A stretch of 64,000 bases of DNA, from assembly GCA_014843695.1 (NCBI GenBank), contig CM026403.1, positions 8,571,728 to 8,635,727 on the forward strand, in the 5' to 3' direction. Source of the DNA: Archivesica marissinica. Its lineage: Eukaryota > Mollusca > Bivalvia > Venerida > Vesicomyidae. The notes below the pieces were generated by a model that worked only from the letters and a program-made list of their open reading frames with translations, was not told the DNA's origin and did no database searches. Shown here piece by piece: positions 46,021 to 56,999 of the stretch; within the stretch, counting starts at the first letter, position 1; the number at the start of each line of letters is the position of its first letter. Both the position numbers and the translations under genes were made by a program.

Positions 46021-46115
46021 TCCAGTAAATCCCCAAGCCTCAAGCCAACAGTGTCATCAGAGGCTCCCATAGGGTGCAATAAACATCTCAGTAAGCCTCG
46101 ATATATGTTTTCATG
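46008..46115 (-). CDS. BAIAP3-like: BAIAP3/UNC13D-like gene, exon 1 of those recognised (N-terminal helical segment)
   Basis: This is a 108-nt, 36-codon phase 0-0 exon on the minus strand, with acceptor CTTTATTTTCAG|CATG and donor GAGAGAG|GTAAGC. It encodes HENIYRGLLRCLLHPMG, then ASDDTVGLRLG and DLLDHLRE. The family has Y-x-x-x-L-Y-x-[VI]-L-H-x-x-G ... E-L-L-x-Y-L-Q-E at the same spacing, about 60 residues before C2A. The other two frames contain stops. Its end is duplicated in tandem in the intron (45540-46007). Reading through the donor gives GTA AGC ATG TGA, an immediate stop. An upstream in-phase partner may be the ORF at 48220-48405. Confidence 0.85.
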
Positions 46116-46212
46116 CTGAAAATAAAGAAAAACATATTATGGAAAATGGTGACGGCAAGGAGAGATGGACAAATGGTGTTGATGACACATTGTCAATTAA
46201 TACTACCAATGA

Positions 46213-46443
46213 AAGTAGTGATAGCGCAGTGGATGCGCGTTCGCTTCAGGTGCAAAAGGTCCGGAGTTCAATCTCTGCTGGAGCCGTTACGATTGTGCCC
46301 TAAGGCAAGGCATTTAATTTCCACGTTGCCTCTTCTCTCCCTCGTAGCGATAGATTCTATCAGGAATGAGGTCTCGAAAGTGATTAATATAAGCTATAAG
46401 AACTTGTTTCGCAATAGAGTTAAAATAAATTTGTATAAACTAA
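46213..46443 (+). mobile_element. Type-C SINE, full
   Basis: The head 'agtagtgatagcgcagtgga', B-box-like 'gagttcaatctc', body and tail 'aacttgtttcgcaatagagt' are present. It lies about 100 bp upstream (minus strand) of exon 1's acceptor. Confidence 0.9.
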
Positions 46444-46644
46444 TACTAGCATTCTTCCCTGCCAGCCGGCTGGCCGGCCAGTACGATACTGTGGAACGCC
46501 TTGCAAACCGATATTTCCATGCCCCCTTCACTTGACCTGTTCAGAAAATGGGTATGAAGCACCTGAACCATTTACATGTACCGTAAGAGTGAAAATGCTG
46601 TTTTTATCTTCTTAAAGCGACATTACATTGCAAAAATCCCAAAA

Positions 46645-46895
46645 AATGCATTGTTCACGTATAAATGCATTGTTCACGTATAAATGCATTGTTCACATAT
46701 AAATGCATTGTTCACGTATAATGCATGTTCACGTATAATGCATTGTTCACGTATAATGATTGTTCACGTATAAATGCATTGTTCACGTATAAATGCATTG
46801 TTCACGTATAAATGCATTGTTCACGTATAAATGCATTGTTCACGTATAAATGCATTGTTCACGTATAAATGCATTGTTCACGTATAAATGCATTG
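46645..46895. repeat. 19-bp tandem repeat, about 13 copies
   Basis: The unit 'aaatgcattgttcacgtat' occurs with several one-base-deleted copies in the middle (46716-46765), which may be real or assembly errors. Confidence 0.95.
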
Positions 46896-47626
46896 CTACT
46901 ACAAATTCTTCCTAATACATTCGAACGCACATATTGAATCAATAAACAGTGTTTGTGGTCTACAAACTTTCAAAAGTGAATGTAGGATTTCATATACCGG
47001 TCATCCACGCTCCTGAATTGACATTTCTTTTGTCATTGTAGTCAATACTAAACACTTGATACTGTTGCTTAGAGATAATAAATTTAACTAAGATTAGTCT
47101 ACAAATAAATATGCATAGGCACAAATGTGAGATATAACGGTAAATCTGTACCATAGATCTCGTTATTCTGGATATACATATATATCTGGTATGTCGACCC
47201 TATTTACATTATTTTGCTATGTCAACAAACCGCATATACAACGCTTGTTTATTAGTTGAAATACTCAGTTTTTGAGGCAAATATTTGGGGAAAAATTATA
47301 CCCATAATATAATAGGAAATTACATTCTGTATAAATTTGCGTTTTCACTGATGTAGTATCACTTTAAAGACAATCAGGCTATTACATTTATAAAACTCTG
47401 AAACCTTTCATAATGCATCATCAAACTTATATGACCATATACATGTAGAGTGAATTAATGAGCGAAAATTATATGGTTACCATGAAAACTGATGAGTTAT
47501 GGCAATACCAAAAATAGACAATATACAATCGGGATAACTTGGTATACATGTGTCTCAATATTTATTACGGGTGAAAAAAACCAAGTTTACACAATTAAAA
47601 TCTATGCAATCCTTCTTTCTTTACTC
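46896..47626. other. AT-rich spacer, nothing recognised
   Basis: About 730 bp with no ORF of note, no tandem repeat and no known repeat family. Confidence 0.5.
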
Positions 47627-47838
47627 GGGTTTTACGCCTCCATCAGCACCATTTTGGACTATATCGCCGCCTAACAACACCTTTCCTGGGCAAGAAACTG
47701 CCAACTTTTTCATATAAATGAGACACGGCCTGACCTCAGCTTAAAGTTCCATTTGAAATCTTAATTTTATTAGGGTCAGACGGGGGATCGAACCTGCGAT
47801 CCCTAGGTTCCCAGGATTGGACTACAGATCCGTCTGTT
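47627..47838 (-). mobile_element. Type-D fragment fused to a type-A SINE fragment
   Basis: 47627-47740 matches the body of the type-D SINE at 21711 ('tacgcctccatcagcaccat', 'aacaacacctttcctgggca') with an internal deletion. It passes directly into the head-proximal part of a type-A SINE ('gggtcagacgggggatcgaa' ... 'gactacagatccgtctg'). Confidence 0.78.
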
Positions 47839-47899
47839 GCACGTCAGTATATCGGTTAACCTCATATGTAGAAGCTGTTCAAACAACTATCCAGAATAT

Positions 47900-48108
47900 G
47901 TATGTATGTTCCATTAATGTCAAACCCCTTGCAGGGACCTAGACATGTTTTCCTAGCCATGCTTAGCCGACCATAGCAGTTAACTAGTACTAAGCAATGT
48001 GTGTGAGGTGCCTTGCTCAATGACACTACATACGTGGCCTGACTGAGTATCGAACCCGGACCGTTCGATTCCAATCAGACGCTCTACCACTGGACCACAG
48101 ACGCCACA
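47900..48108 (-). mobile_element. Type-E SINE, full
   Basis: This is the reverse complement of the element at 20988: 'atgtatgtatgttccattaa' ... 'gctctaccactggaccacag' on the plus strand. Confidence 0.87.
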
Positions 48109-48219
48109 CAATATCGAGAGAGGCTTCGTCCGTCAAGTCAATTCATACGACGACGCTACCAATATATTAACCCTAGTGCGCGTAACAATACCATTTATAC
48201 CAATTACTATAAAACCTAC

Positions 48220-48405
48220 CAATAAAAGTTTTAAATTCCATGTTGCTGTTTGTCTGTATATGTGCCAGGGATAGTGTTTTACTGGACACGAATGGGTGCG
48301 TGCAATCTTTATTTTTCCTTTTCTTTTTAGTAAATAGATTCGTTTAGCACAATATTCATCATCTTCTCCATCACCGAGTATAAATTTATTTCGATTATCA
48401 CACAT
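48220..48405 (-). CDS. Candidate 5' coding exon of the BAIAP3-like gene
   Basis: A minus-strand ORF starts at ATG 48405 (in-frame TAA 33 nt upstream) and reads MCDNRNKFILGDGEDDEYC, then AKRIYLLKRKGKIKIARTHS, ending TATWNLKLLL at a good donor, TTATTG|GTAGGT, in phase 0. Exon 1 is entered in phase 0, so the two could be spliced. The peptide is basic and has no domain I recognise, and family N termini are poorly conserved, so similarity cannot decide. It could also be a chance ORF. Confidence 0.35.
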
Positions 48406-48479
48406 GTTCGGAGTTCTTCTTATGTTCCGTGAAAATTATGCTTTATTTTTAGTTCACAGGTTTATAGGTTACACTAAAT

Positions 48480-48775
48480 ATGGAAGTATTTATTCCCTTC
48501 CTTTTCATAAGTAAATATGCAAGTATTTTAATCCCTTCAAGTATTTTATTTAGTCATTACCCCATTCATAACAAATATGAAAGAATATGTCTATTCCAGT
48601 TCACAATTAAATATGGAAGTATTTTAGTCTATTCCAGTTCACAATTAAATATGGAAGTATTTTAGTCTATTCCAGTTCACAATTAAATATGGAAGTATTT
48701 TAGTCTATTCCAGTTCACAATTAAATATGGAAGTATATTAGTCCATTCCAGTTCATAACTAAATATGGTAGTATT
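48480..48775. repeat. 38-bp tandem repeat, about 6-7 copies
   Basis: The unit 'ttcacaattaaatatggaag' + 'tattttagtctattccag' has three near-identical central copies and degenerate outer ones. Confidence 0.92.
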
Positions 48776-49246
48776 TTTAAACACTTAAGAGTTTTTGTGA
48801 ACTTAGTATTTATAAATTACCTCCCTTTATGAATTGTTATGTACAAAAATCACCAATAACTTTACCAAGTATAGCGCTAGAATCAAGCAATTTTTCTACT
48901 TGAAGACAGACAGAATACGCATTAGGATAATTTACTTCAAAATACAGACTGTACATCGTTCTGTTAGTTCATGCACTCGAGGACAGATTTACCACACATA
49001 TAATTTATAAGCTAAACATTTGTCACGATCCACATTTATATTTATATTTCCGAAGTTCTCCAATTAATGGGGGGGAAAAAATGATGAAGATTAGGTAAAT
49101 AATGTTCCGGTTCAGAGATTTTGTAAAATTTATGTTTCTAATTTAGGTTAACATGTACTGCTTAAATGTACCACTACTAAACCGAAATAAAATTTGTCCA
49201 AAAATCGTGTTAAAATGTAGAGCTACCCCGAAATAAAATTAAAGTT
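48776..49246. other. AT-rich spacer, nothing recognised
   Basis: No ORF, tandem repeat or repeat family is visible. Confidence 0.5.
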
Positions 49247-49478
49247 TAAACTTTATTTATTTTACAACTTATATTAATCACTGTCGTTGGCGCGGATGAC
49301 AGCGTATATTTGTCATTCGTGTGGGAGTAAACCGGAGTACTCGGAGAAAACCCAGAAAACCCACCTGTCCGATCTGGCGACCACCGTACCATCTCACATA
49401 CTTCCCGGTCCGAGGATCGAAACCGGGTTGCATTGGTGAGAAGCAAGCGTGCTAACCACTGTGCTAATTGCACAGCCA
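49247..49478 (-). mobile_element. Type-B SINE, full
   Basis: The minus-strand head 'tggctgtgcaattagcacag', B box 'ggtttcgatcctc', body and shared tail are present. A short duplication ('aaacccagaaaacccacctg') occurs in the body. Confidence 0.88.
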
Positions 49479-49516
49479 TCAATAAATTAAAATCCGAAAC
49501 AGTTTGTCGACAATAA

Positions 49517-49782
49517 CAGGGTTCATTCTAGGTCAGAATTTTTGGGAGAAGTGAGAAAGCGCATGATCGCTTCCTTAAATGGTGTTCTTTAATATACTTC
49601 TGCAAAATAGGGTTAAAATGCACAGTACAACCATTAAATACAACATTTGAATAGGAGTGCTTTATAATGGGCCAGTGTATCTTACTAGACAAAATTTTGT
49701 TTGAAAATCGTAAAAACAGAGGGCGAAGTCAGGGTCCCTAGGGCGACAATTTCGCCCACATCGCCCTCTAGAATGATCCCTG
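49517..49782. mobile_element. CAGGG-type MITE, complete
   Basis: A 266-bp element with inverted ends CAGGGTTCATTCTA and TAGAATGATCCCTG. AATAA occurs on both sides and may be a 5-bp target duplication. A relict copy is at 20897-21325. CAGGG ends are common in hAT and related groups, but a 5-bp duplication does not fit hAT, so the superfamily is open. Confidence 0.8.
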
Positions 49783-50333
49783 AATAATCCCAGGAAAATA
49801 TGACTAGCCGATTTTGATAAGTTACCGATATATGAACAGTGTTCAGGCCCGTAGCCACACCGAGGCACACTTCAAATTTACAAAGCAAAAATTAAAAAAA
49901 TTAAATAAATAAAATGCAAAAAATATCCCTTTGCTCTATAAAATGTTGACTGCTAGAGAGCTGAATGGTTACGCTCGCCCATATGGTGCGCCGGAGGCGA
50001 GGGTAAATAAGCTCAATCATCATCAGCTGAATGGTCAGTACATATTATACGTCTAAACTCATTAAATCAGAAAACGCAGGAAATCGCTTCAATACCCCAA
50101 CACTTTTAAGGAGGAACATGCCCCCAGAACCCCCTAGATTGCCTCAGTTGAAATTTGCCTCGGTACTGGTGATAGGAAATATTTATTTAAATTCCTAATA
50201 ATAATTAGAATAATAAACAGTTTGACTAGGCAAGTTGAGAAAGTAAGAAAGGTTTGACAATGTGCAACATATCTGACAAATGCATTTATAATAATATAAG
50301 ATCATATACACATGGTTAAAAAAAATGTAAATA
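49783..50333. other. Spacer without recognised features
   Basis: AT-rich. It contains a 'cgcccatatggtgcgccgga' stretch but no ORF or repeat family that I can name. Confidence 0.45.
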
Positions 50334-50754
50334 CAGTCAAACCTGTCTTAACCCTTTCAACCCCACAGGCCTCTAAATAGGCTTATGAAAAGTGTAGATC
50401 CAGATGAGCCGGCTCGTAACGAGCCGTCTCATCAGGATCTGCACTTTTTTGCCAGTAATAATTATTACTATTTTTAGATAAAACTACCCATTTTGATAAA
50501 TGAACTGGTTCAAAGGTAATTTTCTTATTAATTTATTGGTCTGAAAATATCACGCACCAATCCATGTCAGTTACTTGGGGTTGAATGGGTTAAGCAGCCA
50601 GCCAAGGGAGTCAGAGAAAGTGGCTGCTTAGCAACAGGTGGCTGCTTAATACAGGTCAAATGTATAATAAAACAACATATTTGGAATCTTGAAACTGGCT
50701 GCTTAATACAGATTGGCTACTTAATGGAGGTTACCACTAACACAAGTTTGACTG
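50334..50754. mobile_element. pogo-like MITE, interrupted by a piggyBac-type MITE
   Basis: The ends CAGTCAAACCTGTCTTAA and CACAAGTTTGACTG are inverted and flanked by TA. Inner repeats 'ggctgcttaatacag' recur several times. The element is split at its TTAA by the MITE at 50352-50589. The uninterrupted relative is at 55105. Confidence 0.9.
50352..50589. mobile_element. piggyBac-type MITE, family 2, complete, nested
   Basis: It is 238 bp, flanked by TTAA at 50348-50351 and 50590-50593, and nearly identical to 29378-29615. It sits inside a pogo-like MITE whose intact TTAA site is seen at 55119-55122. Confidence 0.94.
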
Positions 50755-50784
50755 TAGTTCAAATTGATGACATTATTTTAGTAA

Positions 50785-53590
50785 AACAATGTTGCTGCAA
50801 CTAAACCAGCCACCCCAGGAAAAGACATTTAGTACAACTAAACCAGCCACCCAGGAAAAGACATTTAATACAACTAAACCAGCCACCCCAGGAAAAGACA
50901 TTTAGTACAATTAAACCAGCCACCCCAGGAAAAGACATTTAGTACAACTAAACCAGCCACCCCAGGAAAAGACATTTAGTACAACTAAACCAGCCACACC
51001 AGGAAAATACATTTAGTACAACTAAACCAGCCACCCCAGGAAAAGACATTTAATACAACTAAACCAGCCACCCCAGGAAAAGACATTTAGTACGACTAAA
51101 CCAGCCACCCCAGGAAAAGACATTTAGTACGACTAAACCAGCCACCCCAGGAAAACACATTTAGTACAACTAAACCAGCCACCCCAGGAAAACACATTTA
51201 GTACAACTAAACCAGCCACCCCAGGAAAACACATTTAGTACGACTAAACCAGCCACCCCAGGAAAAGACATTTAGTATGACTAAACCAGCCACCCCAGGA
51301 AAACACATTTAGTACAACTAAACCAGCCACACCAGGAAAAGACATTTAGTACAACTAAACCAGCCACCCCAGGAAAAGACATTTAGTACAATTAAACCAG
51401 CCACCCCAGGAAAAGACATTTAGTACGACTAAACCAGCCACCCCAGGAAAAGACATTTAGTACGACTAAACCAGCCACACCAGGAAAAGACATTTAGTAC
51501 AATTAAACCAACCACCACAGGAAAAGACATTTAGTACACCTAAACCAGCCACCCCAGGAAAAGACATTTAGTACAACTAAACCAGCCACCCCAGGAAAAG
51601 ACATTTAGTACAACTAAACCAGCCACACCAGGAAAAGACAGTTAGTACAATTAAACCAGCCACCCCAGGAAAAGACATTTAGTACAATTAAACCAGCCAC
51701 ACCAGGAAAAGACATTTAGTACAACTAAACCAGCCACACCAGGAAGACATTTAGTACAATTAAACCAGCCACACCAGGAAGACATTTAGTACAATTAAAC
51801 CAGCCACCCCAGGAAAAGACATTTAGTACAATTAAACCAGCCACCCCAGGAAAAGACATTTAGTACAACTAAATCAGCCACCCCAGGAAAAGACATTTAG
51901 TACAACTAAACCAGCCACCCCAGGAAAAGACATTTAGTACAACTAAACCAGCCACCCCAGGAAAAGACATTTAGTACAATTAAACCAGCCACCCCAGGAA
52001 AAGACATTTAGTACAACTAAATCAGCCATCCCAGGAAAAGACATTTAGTACAACTAAATCAGCCACCCCAGGAAAAGACATTTAGTACGACTAAACCAGC
52101 CACCCCGGGAAAAGACATTTAGTACAACTAAACCAGCCACTCCAGGAAAAGACATTTAGTACAACTAAACCAGCCACCCCAGGAAAAGACATTTAGTACG
52201 ACTAAACCAGCCACCCCGGGAAAAGACATTTAGTACAACTAAACCAGCCACCCCAGGAAAAGACATTTAGTACAACTAAATCAGCCACCCCAGGAAAAGA
52301 CATTTAGTACAACTAAACCAGCCACCCCAGGAAAAGACATTTAGTACAACTAAACCAGCCACCACAGGAAAAGACATTTAGCACAATTAAACCAGCCACC
52401 CCAGGAAAAGACATTTAGTACAACTAAATCAGCCACCCCAGGAAAAGACATTTAGTACAACTAAATCAGCCACCCCAGGAAAAGACATTTAGTACAATTA
52501 AACCAGCCACCCCAGGAAAAGACATTTAGTACAACTAAATCAGCCACCCCAGGAAAAGACATTTAGTACAACTAAACCAGCCACCCCAGGAAAAGACATT
52601 TAGTACAACTAAACCAGCCACCCCAGGAAAAGACATTTAGTACAACTAAACCAGCCACCACAGGAAAAGACATTTAGTACAACTAAACCAGCCACCCAGG
52701 AAAAGACATTTAGTACAACTAAACCAGCCACCCCAGGAAAAGACATTTAGTACAACTAAACCAGCCACCCCAGGAAAAGACATTTAGTACAACTAAACCA
52801 GCCACCCCAGGAAAAGACATTTAGTACAACTAAATCAGCCACCCCAGGAAAAGACATTTAGTACAACTAAATCAGCCACCCCAGGAAAAGACATTTAGTA
52901 CGACTAAACCAGCCACCCCAGGAAAAGACATTTAGTACAACTAAATCAGCCACCCCAGGAAAAGACATTTAGTACAACTAAACCAGCCACCACAGGAAAA
53001 GACATTTAGTACAACTAAACCAGCCACCCAGGAAAAGACATTTAGTACAACTAAACCAGCCACCCCAGGAAAAGACATTTAGTACAACTAAACCAGCCAC
53101 CCCAGGAAAAGACATTTAGTACAATTAAACCAGCCACCCCAGGAAAAGACATTTAGTACAACTAAATCAGCCACCCCAGGAAAAGACATTTAGTACAACT
53201 AAACCAGCCACCCCAGGAAAAGACATTTAGTACAACTAAACCAGCCACCCCAGGAAAAGACATTTAGTACAACTAAACCAGCCACCACAGGAAAAGACAT
53301 TTAGTACAACTAAACCAGCCACACCAGGAAAAGACATTTAGAACAACTAAACCAGCCACCCCAGGAAAAGACATTTAGTACAATTAAACCAGCCATCCCA
53401 GGAAAAGACATTTAGTACAACTAAACCAGCCACCCCAGGAAAAGACATTTAGTACAACTAAACCAGCCACCCCAGGAAAACACATTTAGTACAATTAAAC
53501 CAGCCACCGCAGGAAAAGACATTTAGTACAACTAAACCAGCCACCCCAGGAAAACACATTTAGTACAATTCAACCAGCCACCCCAGGAAA
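50785..53590. repeat. 37-bp minisatellite, about 75 copies
   Basis: The unit is 'accccaggaaaagacattta' then 'gtacaactaaaccagcc'. Variants include attaaacc, gactaaacc, acaccagg and aaatcagcc. Block-wise recurrence of aaatcagcc variants at 51.8-53.2 kb indicates local multi-unit duplication. Confidence 0.97.
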
Positions 53591-53765
53591 ACCACCTTGA
53601 GAGTGAATGTCATACAAAAAAGGCATGCACATTGGGGTACATATTGACTCGATCAGTTTGAAAGTGGTCAGTGGGTATACAATGTACAGATTGACATGGT
53701 TAGTTAAACATAGGATTTGATTGGCGGTTACTTAGGTTACTAAATTTAGTCACCCTGCTTCCAAA

Positions 53766-53992
53766 GTCTGCCTCCGTGGCCAAGTGGTTATGGTCGCCGA
53801 CTTGTATACCACTGTAACCTATCATCACTAATGGTCATGGGTTCGAGCACCGCTCAGACCGCATCTCATTTATATGATAACATTGGCAGTTTCTTACGGA
53901 GGTTGGTGCACCAAGTACTGGTTAACCGCTGGAGTCTGACCATGAAAGGTAAACTGACCGTCGCTCAAATGGGCAACCGGTAGCACTCAAGC
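53766..53992 (+). mobile_element. SINE with type-D head and type-A-like 3' end
   Basis: It starts 'gcctccgtggccaagtggtt' and follows type D through 'ccaagtactggttaaccgct'. It then ends with 'gctcaaatgggcaaccggta', which is the 3' part of type A ('gctcatatgggcaaccggta'). Confidence 0.82.
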
Positions 53993-54056
53993 TTCCAGTA
54001 GTATCTAATCATATAAAATTCCAAACATGATACACCAGACATAAAGCTAAGATACA

Positions 54057-54290
54057 TATGTACGTAATGCGGACTTATACTTTATGTGTGTATGACAAAT
54101 GGATAACATTCAACTACGCAAGAGCGTGATTCCATATGTACGTAATGCGGACTTATACGTTATGTGTGTACGACAAATGGATAACATTCAACTACGCAAG
54201 AGCATGATTCCATATGTACATAATGCGGACTTATACGTTATGTGTGTACGACAAATGGATAACATGCAAATGCAAGAGTGTGATTCCATC
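54057..54290. repeat. 78-bp tandem repeat, 3 copies
   Basis: The unit runs from 'atgtacgtaatgcggactta' to 'caagagcgtgattccat'. Copy 3 has a short deletion. The length is a multiple of three, which explains the repetitive plus-strand ORF here. Confidence 0.92.
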
Positions 54291-54735
54291 TGTGTGTATG
54301 CGTGTCCAATTTCTTAACGGATTGTGTATCCGACAAAATGAATCGCTCCATGAAGCGATCACTGCATATGTGTCACATAAATCGGACAGGGGAATTTCGA
54401 ATATTACGTCATTGATTGGCCTAGAACAGGGTTTTCCAATGAAAATGTAGCAGCAGTCACTCGGCACACATCACAAGAACAGTGCCGAAAGGCAGAATTT
54501 CGGATGTTAACTGCAAGAAATTGATTGAGTTGGTCCGCAACGAGCATATTTCGCTTGATGCTAAATGCTCTGAAGATAAAGATGCTCAGAAGATGTTCAA
54601 TATATGGGAGAGTATTGCGAAATGTATGACTAGTTATGCATACTGAAAGTATGGCTGCCACGCTTACAGATTTTTATAACGTGTATACAGCTCCGTTCAC
54701 ACGTATAAACTCTAACTGAAATTCATATATTGTTG
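54291..54735. other. Unassigned sequence
   Basis: An 85-codon minus-strand ORF (54404-54661) has no recognisable domain or family. The region may be part of an old repeat. Confidence 0.4.
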
Positions 54736-54830
54736 TTAGGGATGTCAACGAGTAGTATTTCTGGTACTCGAGTACTCGGAAAGGTATTCGATTGAGTACT
54801 CGGTTACAATGATGATCGATATTTTAAAAA
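54736..54830 (+). mobile_element. Fragment of a hAT-like repeat
   Basis: It starts 'gggatgtcaacgagtagtat' with repeated TACTCGAGTACTCG palindromes, and is related to 29630-29757 by its first ~20 bases. Confidence 0.45.
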
Positions 54831-54902
54831 ACATTTTTACATGAAACGGTGTTGGCATTATCAACTTGCAAGTTAATCAATAACACAATTAAGGAGTTGT
54901 TT

Positions 54903-55068
54903 GGGTCTCGTGTCGGTGCTTAACACCGTGCACGAAAAAGAATCAGAGGAAAATCTGGAATGGATCTGTCTGTATCATTGTACCATTCTCCAAAATCTAA
55001 AATGACTATAAATCTCTTCAGGAGGCATCGCTCATATGGGCGACGGTAAATTAACATAAAACACACCA
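54903..55068 (+). mobile_element. Type-A SINE, 5'-truncated
   Basis: It lacks the tRNA-like head. It keeps 'gtgcacgaaaaagaatcaga' and ends 'taaattaacataaaacacac'. Confidence 0.85.
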
Positions 55069-55104
55069 ACTTTCAGTCATTTTTAAATTTTTATGTTAGC
55101 TATG

Positions 55105-55301
55105 CAGTCAAACCTGTCTTAAGCAGCCAGCCAAGGGAATCACAGAAAGTGGCTGCTTAGCACAGGTGGCTGCTTAATAAGAAGTCAAATGTATAAGAAA
55201 ACAAGATATTGGTAATCTGGAAACTGGCTGCTTAATACAGATTGGCTGCTTAATACAGATTGGCTGCTTAATAGAGGTGACCACTAACACAGGTTTGACT
55301 G
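55105..55301. mobile_element. pogo-like MITE, uninterrupted
   Basis: The ends CAGTCAAACCTGTCTTAAGC and ACACAGGTTTGACTG are inverted, and TA follows the right end. The internal 'ggctgcttaatacagattgg' is tandemly repeated. It contains the intact TTAA (55119-55122) that is filled in the copy at 50334. Confidence 0.88.
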
Positions 55302-55675
55302 TAATTGACAACATTTCTGAGATAACACTGTCGACAGGCTTAAATATTCACACGTTCACAGAAGCTATAATCTATATTATAGGTACACAAAGAAAAATTC
55401 ATAATTATGTTTAAAGTTTTAGACTCGGTCTCCTTGTACTAGCCAGCCGCGTCTCCTTGCACTATCCAGCCACATCTCCTTGCACTATCCAACCACGTGG
55501 CCAATACTGGATATTGCATTGAACCGTGCAAAAGTGGAAAATGTAAACAAACACTATAGCTTCAAAGAATACCTCATGCGAAAAGCCAGAATTTACATAT
55601 GTTATGTCAAACATTGTACGGGTCACTAGTTTTATTTTTTCTATTTGAATTGACAGATAAACAACAAACCAGGCA
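55302..55675. other. Spacer without recognised features
   Basis: It contains a short imperfect repeat 'ccttgcactatccagccac' (55435-55500). No gene is supported. Confidence 0.45.
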
Positions 55676-56960
55676 TAATGAATTTCCATCTTATGGGTTT
55701 TTCATAAATACTGACAAACACATATTTTGAGGCTCCATCTTATGGGTTTTTCATAAATACTGACAAACACATATTTTGAGGCTCCATCTTATGGGTTTTT
55801 CATAAATACTGACAAACACATATTTTGAGGCTCCATCTTATGGGTTTTTCATAAATACTGACAAACACATATTTTGAGGCTCCATCTTATGGGTTTTTCA
55901 TAAATACTGACAAACACATATTTTGAGGCTCCATCTTATGGGTTTTTCATAAATACTGACAAACACATATTTTGAGGCTCCATCTTATGGGTTTTTCATA
56001 AATACTGACAAACACATATTTTGAGGCTCCATCTTATGGGTTTTTCATAAATACTGACAAACACATATTTTGAGGCTCCATCTTATGGGTTTTTCATAAA
56101 TACTGACAAACACATATTTTGAGGCTCCATCTTATGGGTTTTTCATAAATACTGACAAACACATATTTTGAGGCTCCATCTTATGGGTTTTTCATAAATA
56201 CTGACAAACACATATTTTGAGGCTCCATCTTATGGGTTTTTCATAAATACTGACAAACACATATTTTGAGGCTCCATCTTATGGGTTTTTCATAAATACT
56301 GACAAACACATATTTTGAGGCTCCATCTTATGGGTTTTTCATAAATACTGACAAACACATATTTTGAGGCTCCATCTTATGGGTTTTTCATAAATACTGA
56401 CAAACACATATTTTGAGGCTCAATCTTATGGGTTTTTCATAAATACTGACAAACACATATTTTGAGGCTCCATCTTATGGGTTTTTCATAAATACTGACA
56501 AACACATATTTTGAGGCTCCATCTTATCGGTTTTTCATAAATACTGACAAACACATATCTTGAGGCTCCATCTTATCGGTTTTTCATAAATACTGACAAA
56601 CACATATTTTGAGGCTCCATCTTATCGGTTTTTCATAAATACTGACAAACACATATCTTGAGGCTCCATCTTATCGGTTTTTCATAAATACTGACAAACA
56701 CATATTTTGAGGCTCCATCTTATGGAATTTTCATAAATACTGACAAACACATATCTTGAGGCTCCATCTTAACGGTTTTTCATAAATACTGACAAACACA
56801 TCGCTTGAGGCTCCATCTTATCAGATTTTCATAAATACTGACAAACACATATTTTGAGTTTCCATCTTATCGGTTTTTCATAAATACTGACAAACACATA
56901 TTTTGAGTCTCCATCTTATGGATTTTTCATAATTACTGACAAACACATATTTTAAGGCTA
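55676..56960. repeat. 48-bp minisatellite, about 27 copies
   Basis: The unit is 'tttgaggctccatcttatgg' + 'gtttttcataaatactgaca' + 'aacacata'. The first ~17 copies are almost identical, and the right third accumulates changes (cggttt, atcttg, tgagtt), a clear one-sided divergence gradient. Confidence 0.97.
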
Positions 56961-56999
56961 CCTGTAATCGTGTATAATTGATTATGTATTGATGGGTTT

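Larger units (their letters stand above)
11173..48405 (-). other. BAIAP3-like: Span of the BAIAP3/UNC13D (Munc13-4)-like gene, 5' part
   Basis: Transcription runs right to left. Eight exons (46115-46008, 43685-43626, 32118-32049, 30846-30561, 22180-22082, 20257-20173, 18446-18330, 11271-11173) use GT..AG borders, and their phases 0/0, 0/0, 0/1, 1/2, 2/2, 2/0, 0/0, 0/0 join without conflict into 308 codons. A candidate 5' exon lies at 48405-48220. Family members are Munc13-related priming factors that bridge vesicle and plasma membranes and promote SNARE-driven exocytosis of dense-core or lysosome-related granules; C2A gives calcium and lipid binding. The MUN domain and second C2 are not in view. 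BAIAP3 and UNC13D cannot be separated with this fragment. Confidence 0.85.

Noticed and set aside
54404..54661. 85-codon minus-strand ORF as a small gene
   Set aside because: No similarity, composition or splice evidence; length is within chance expectation.
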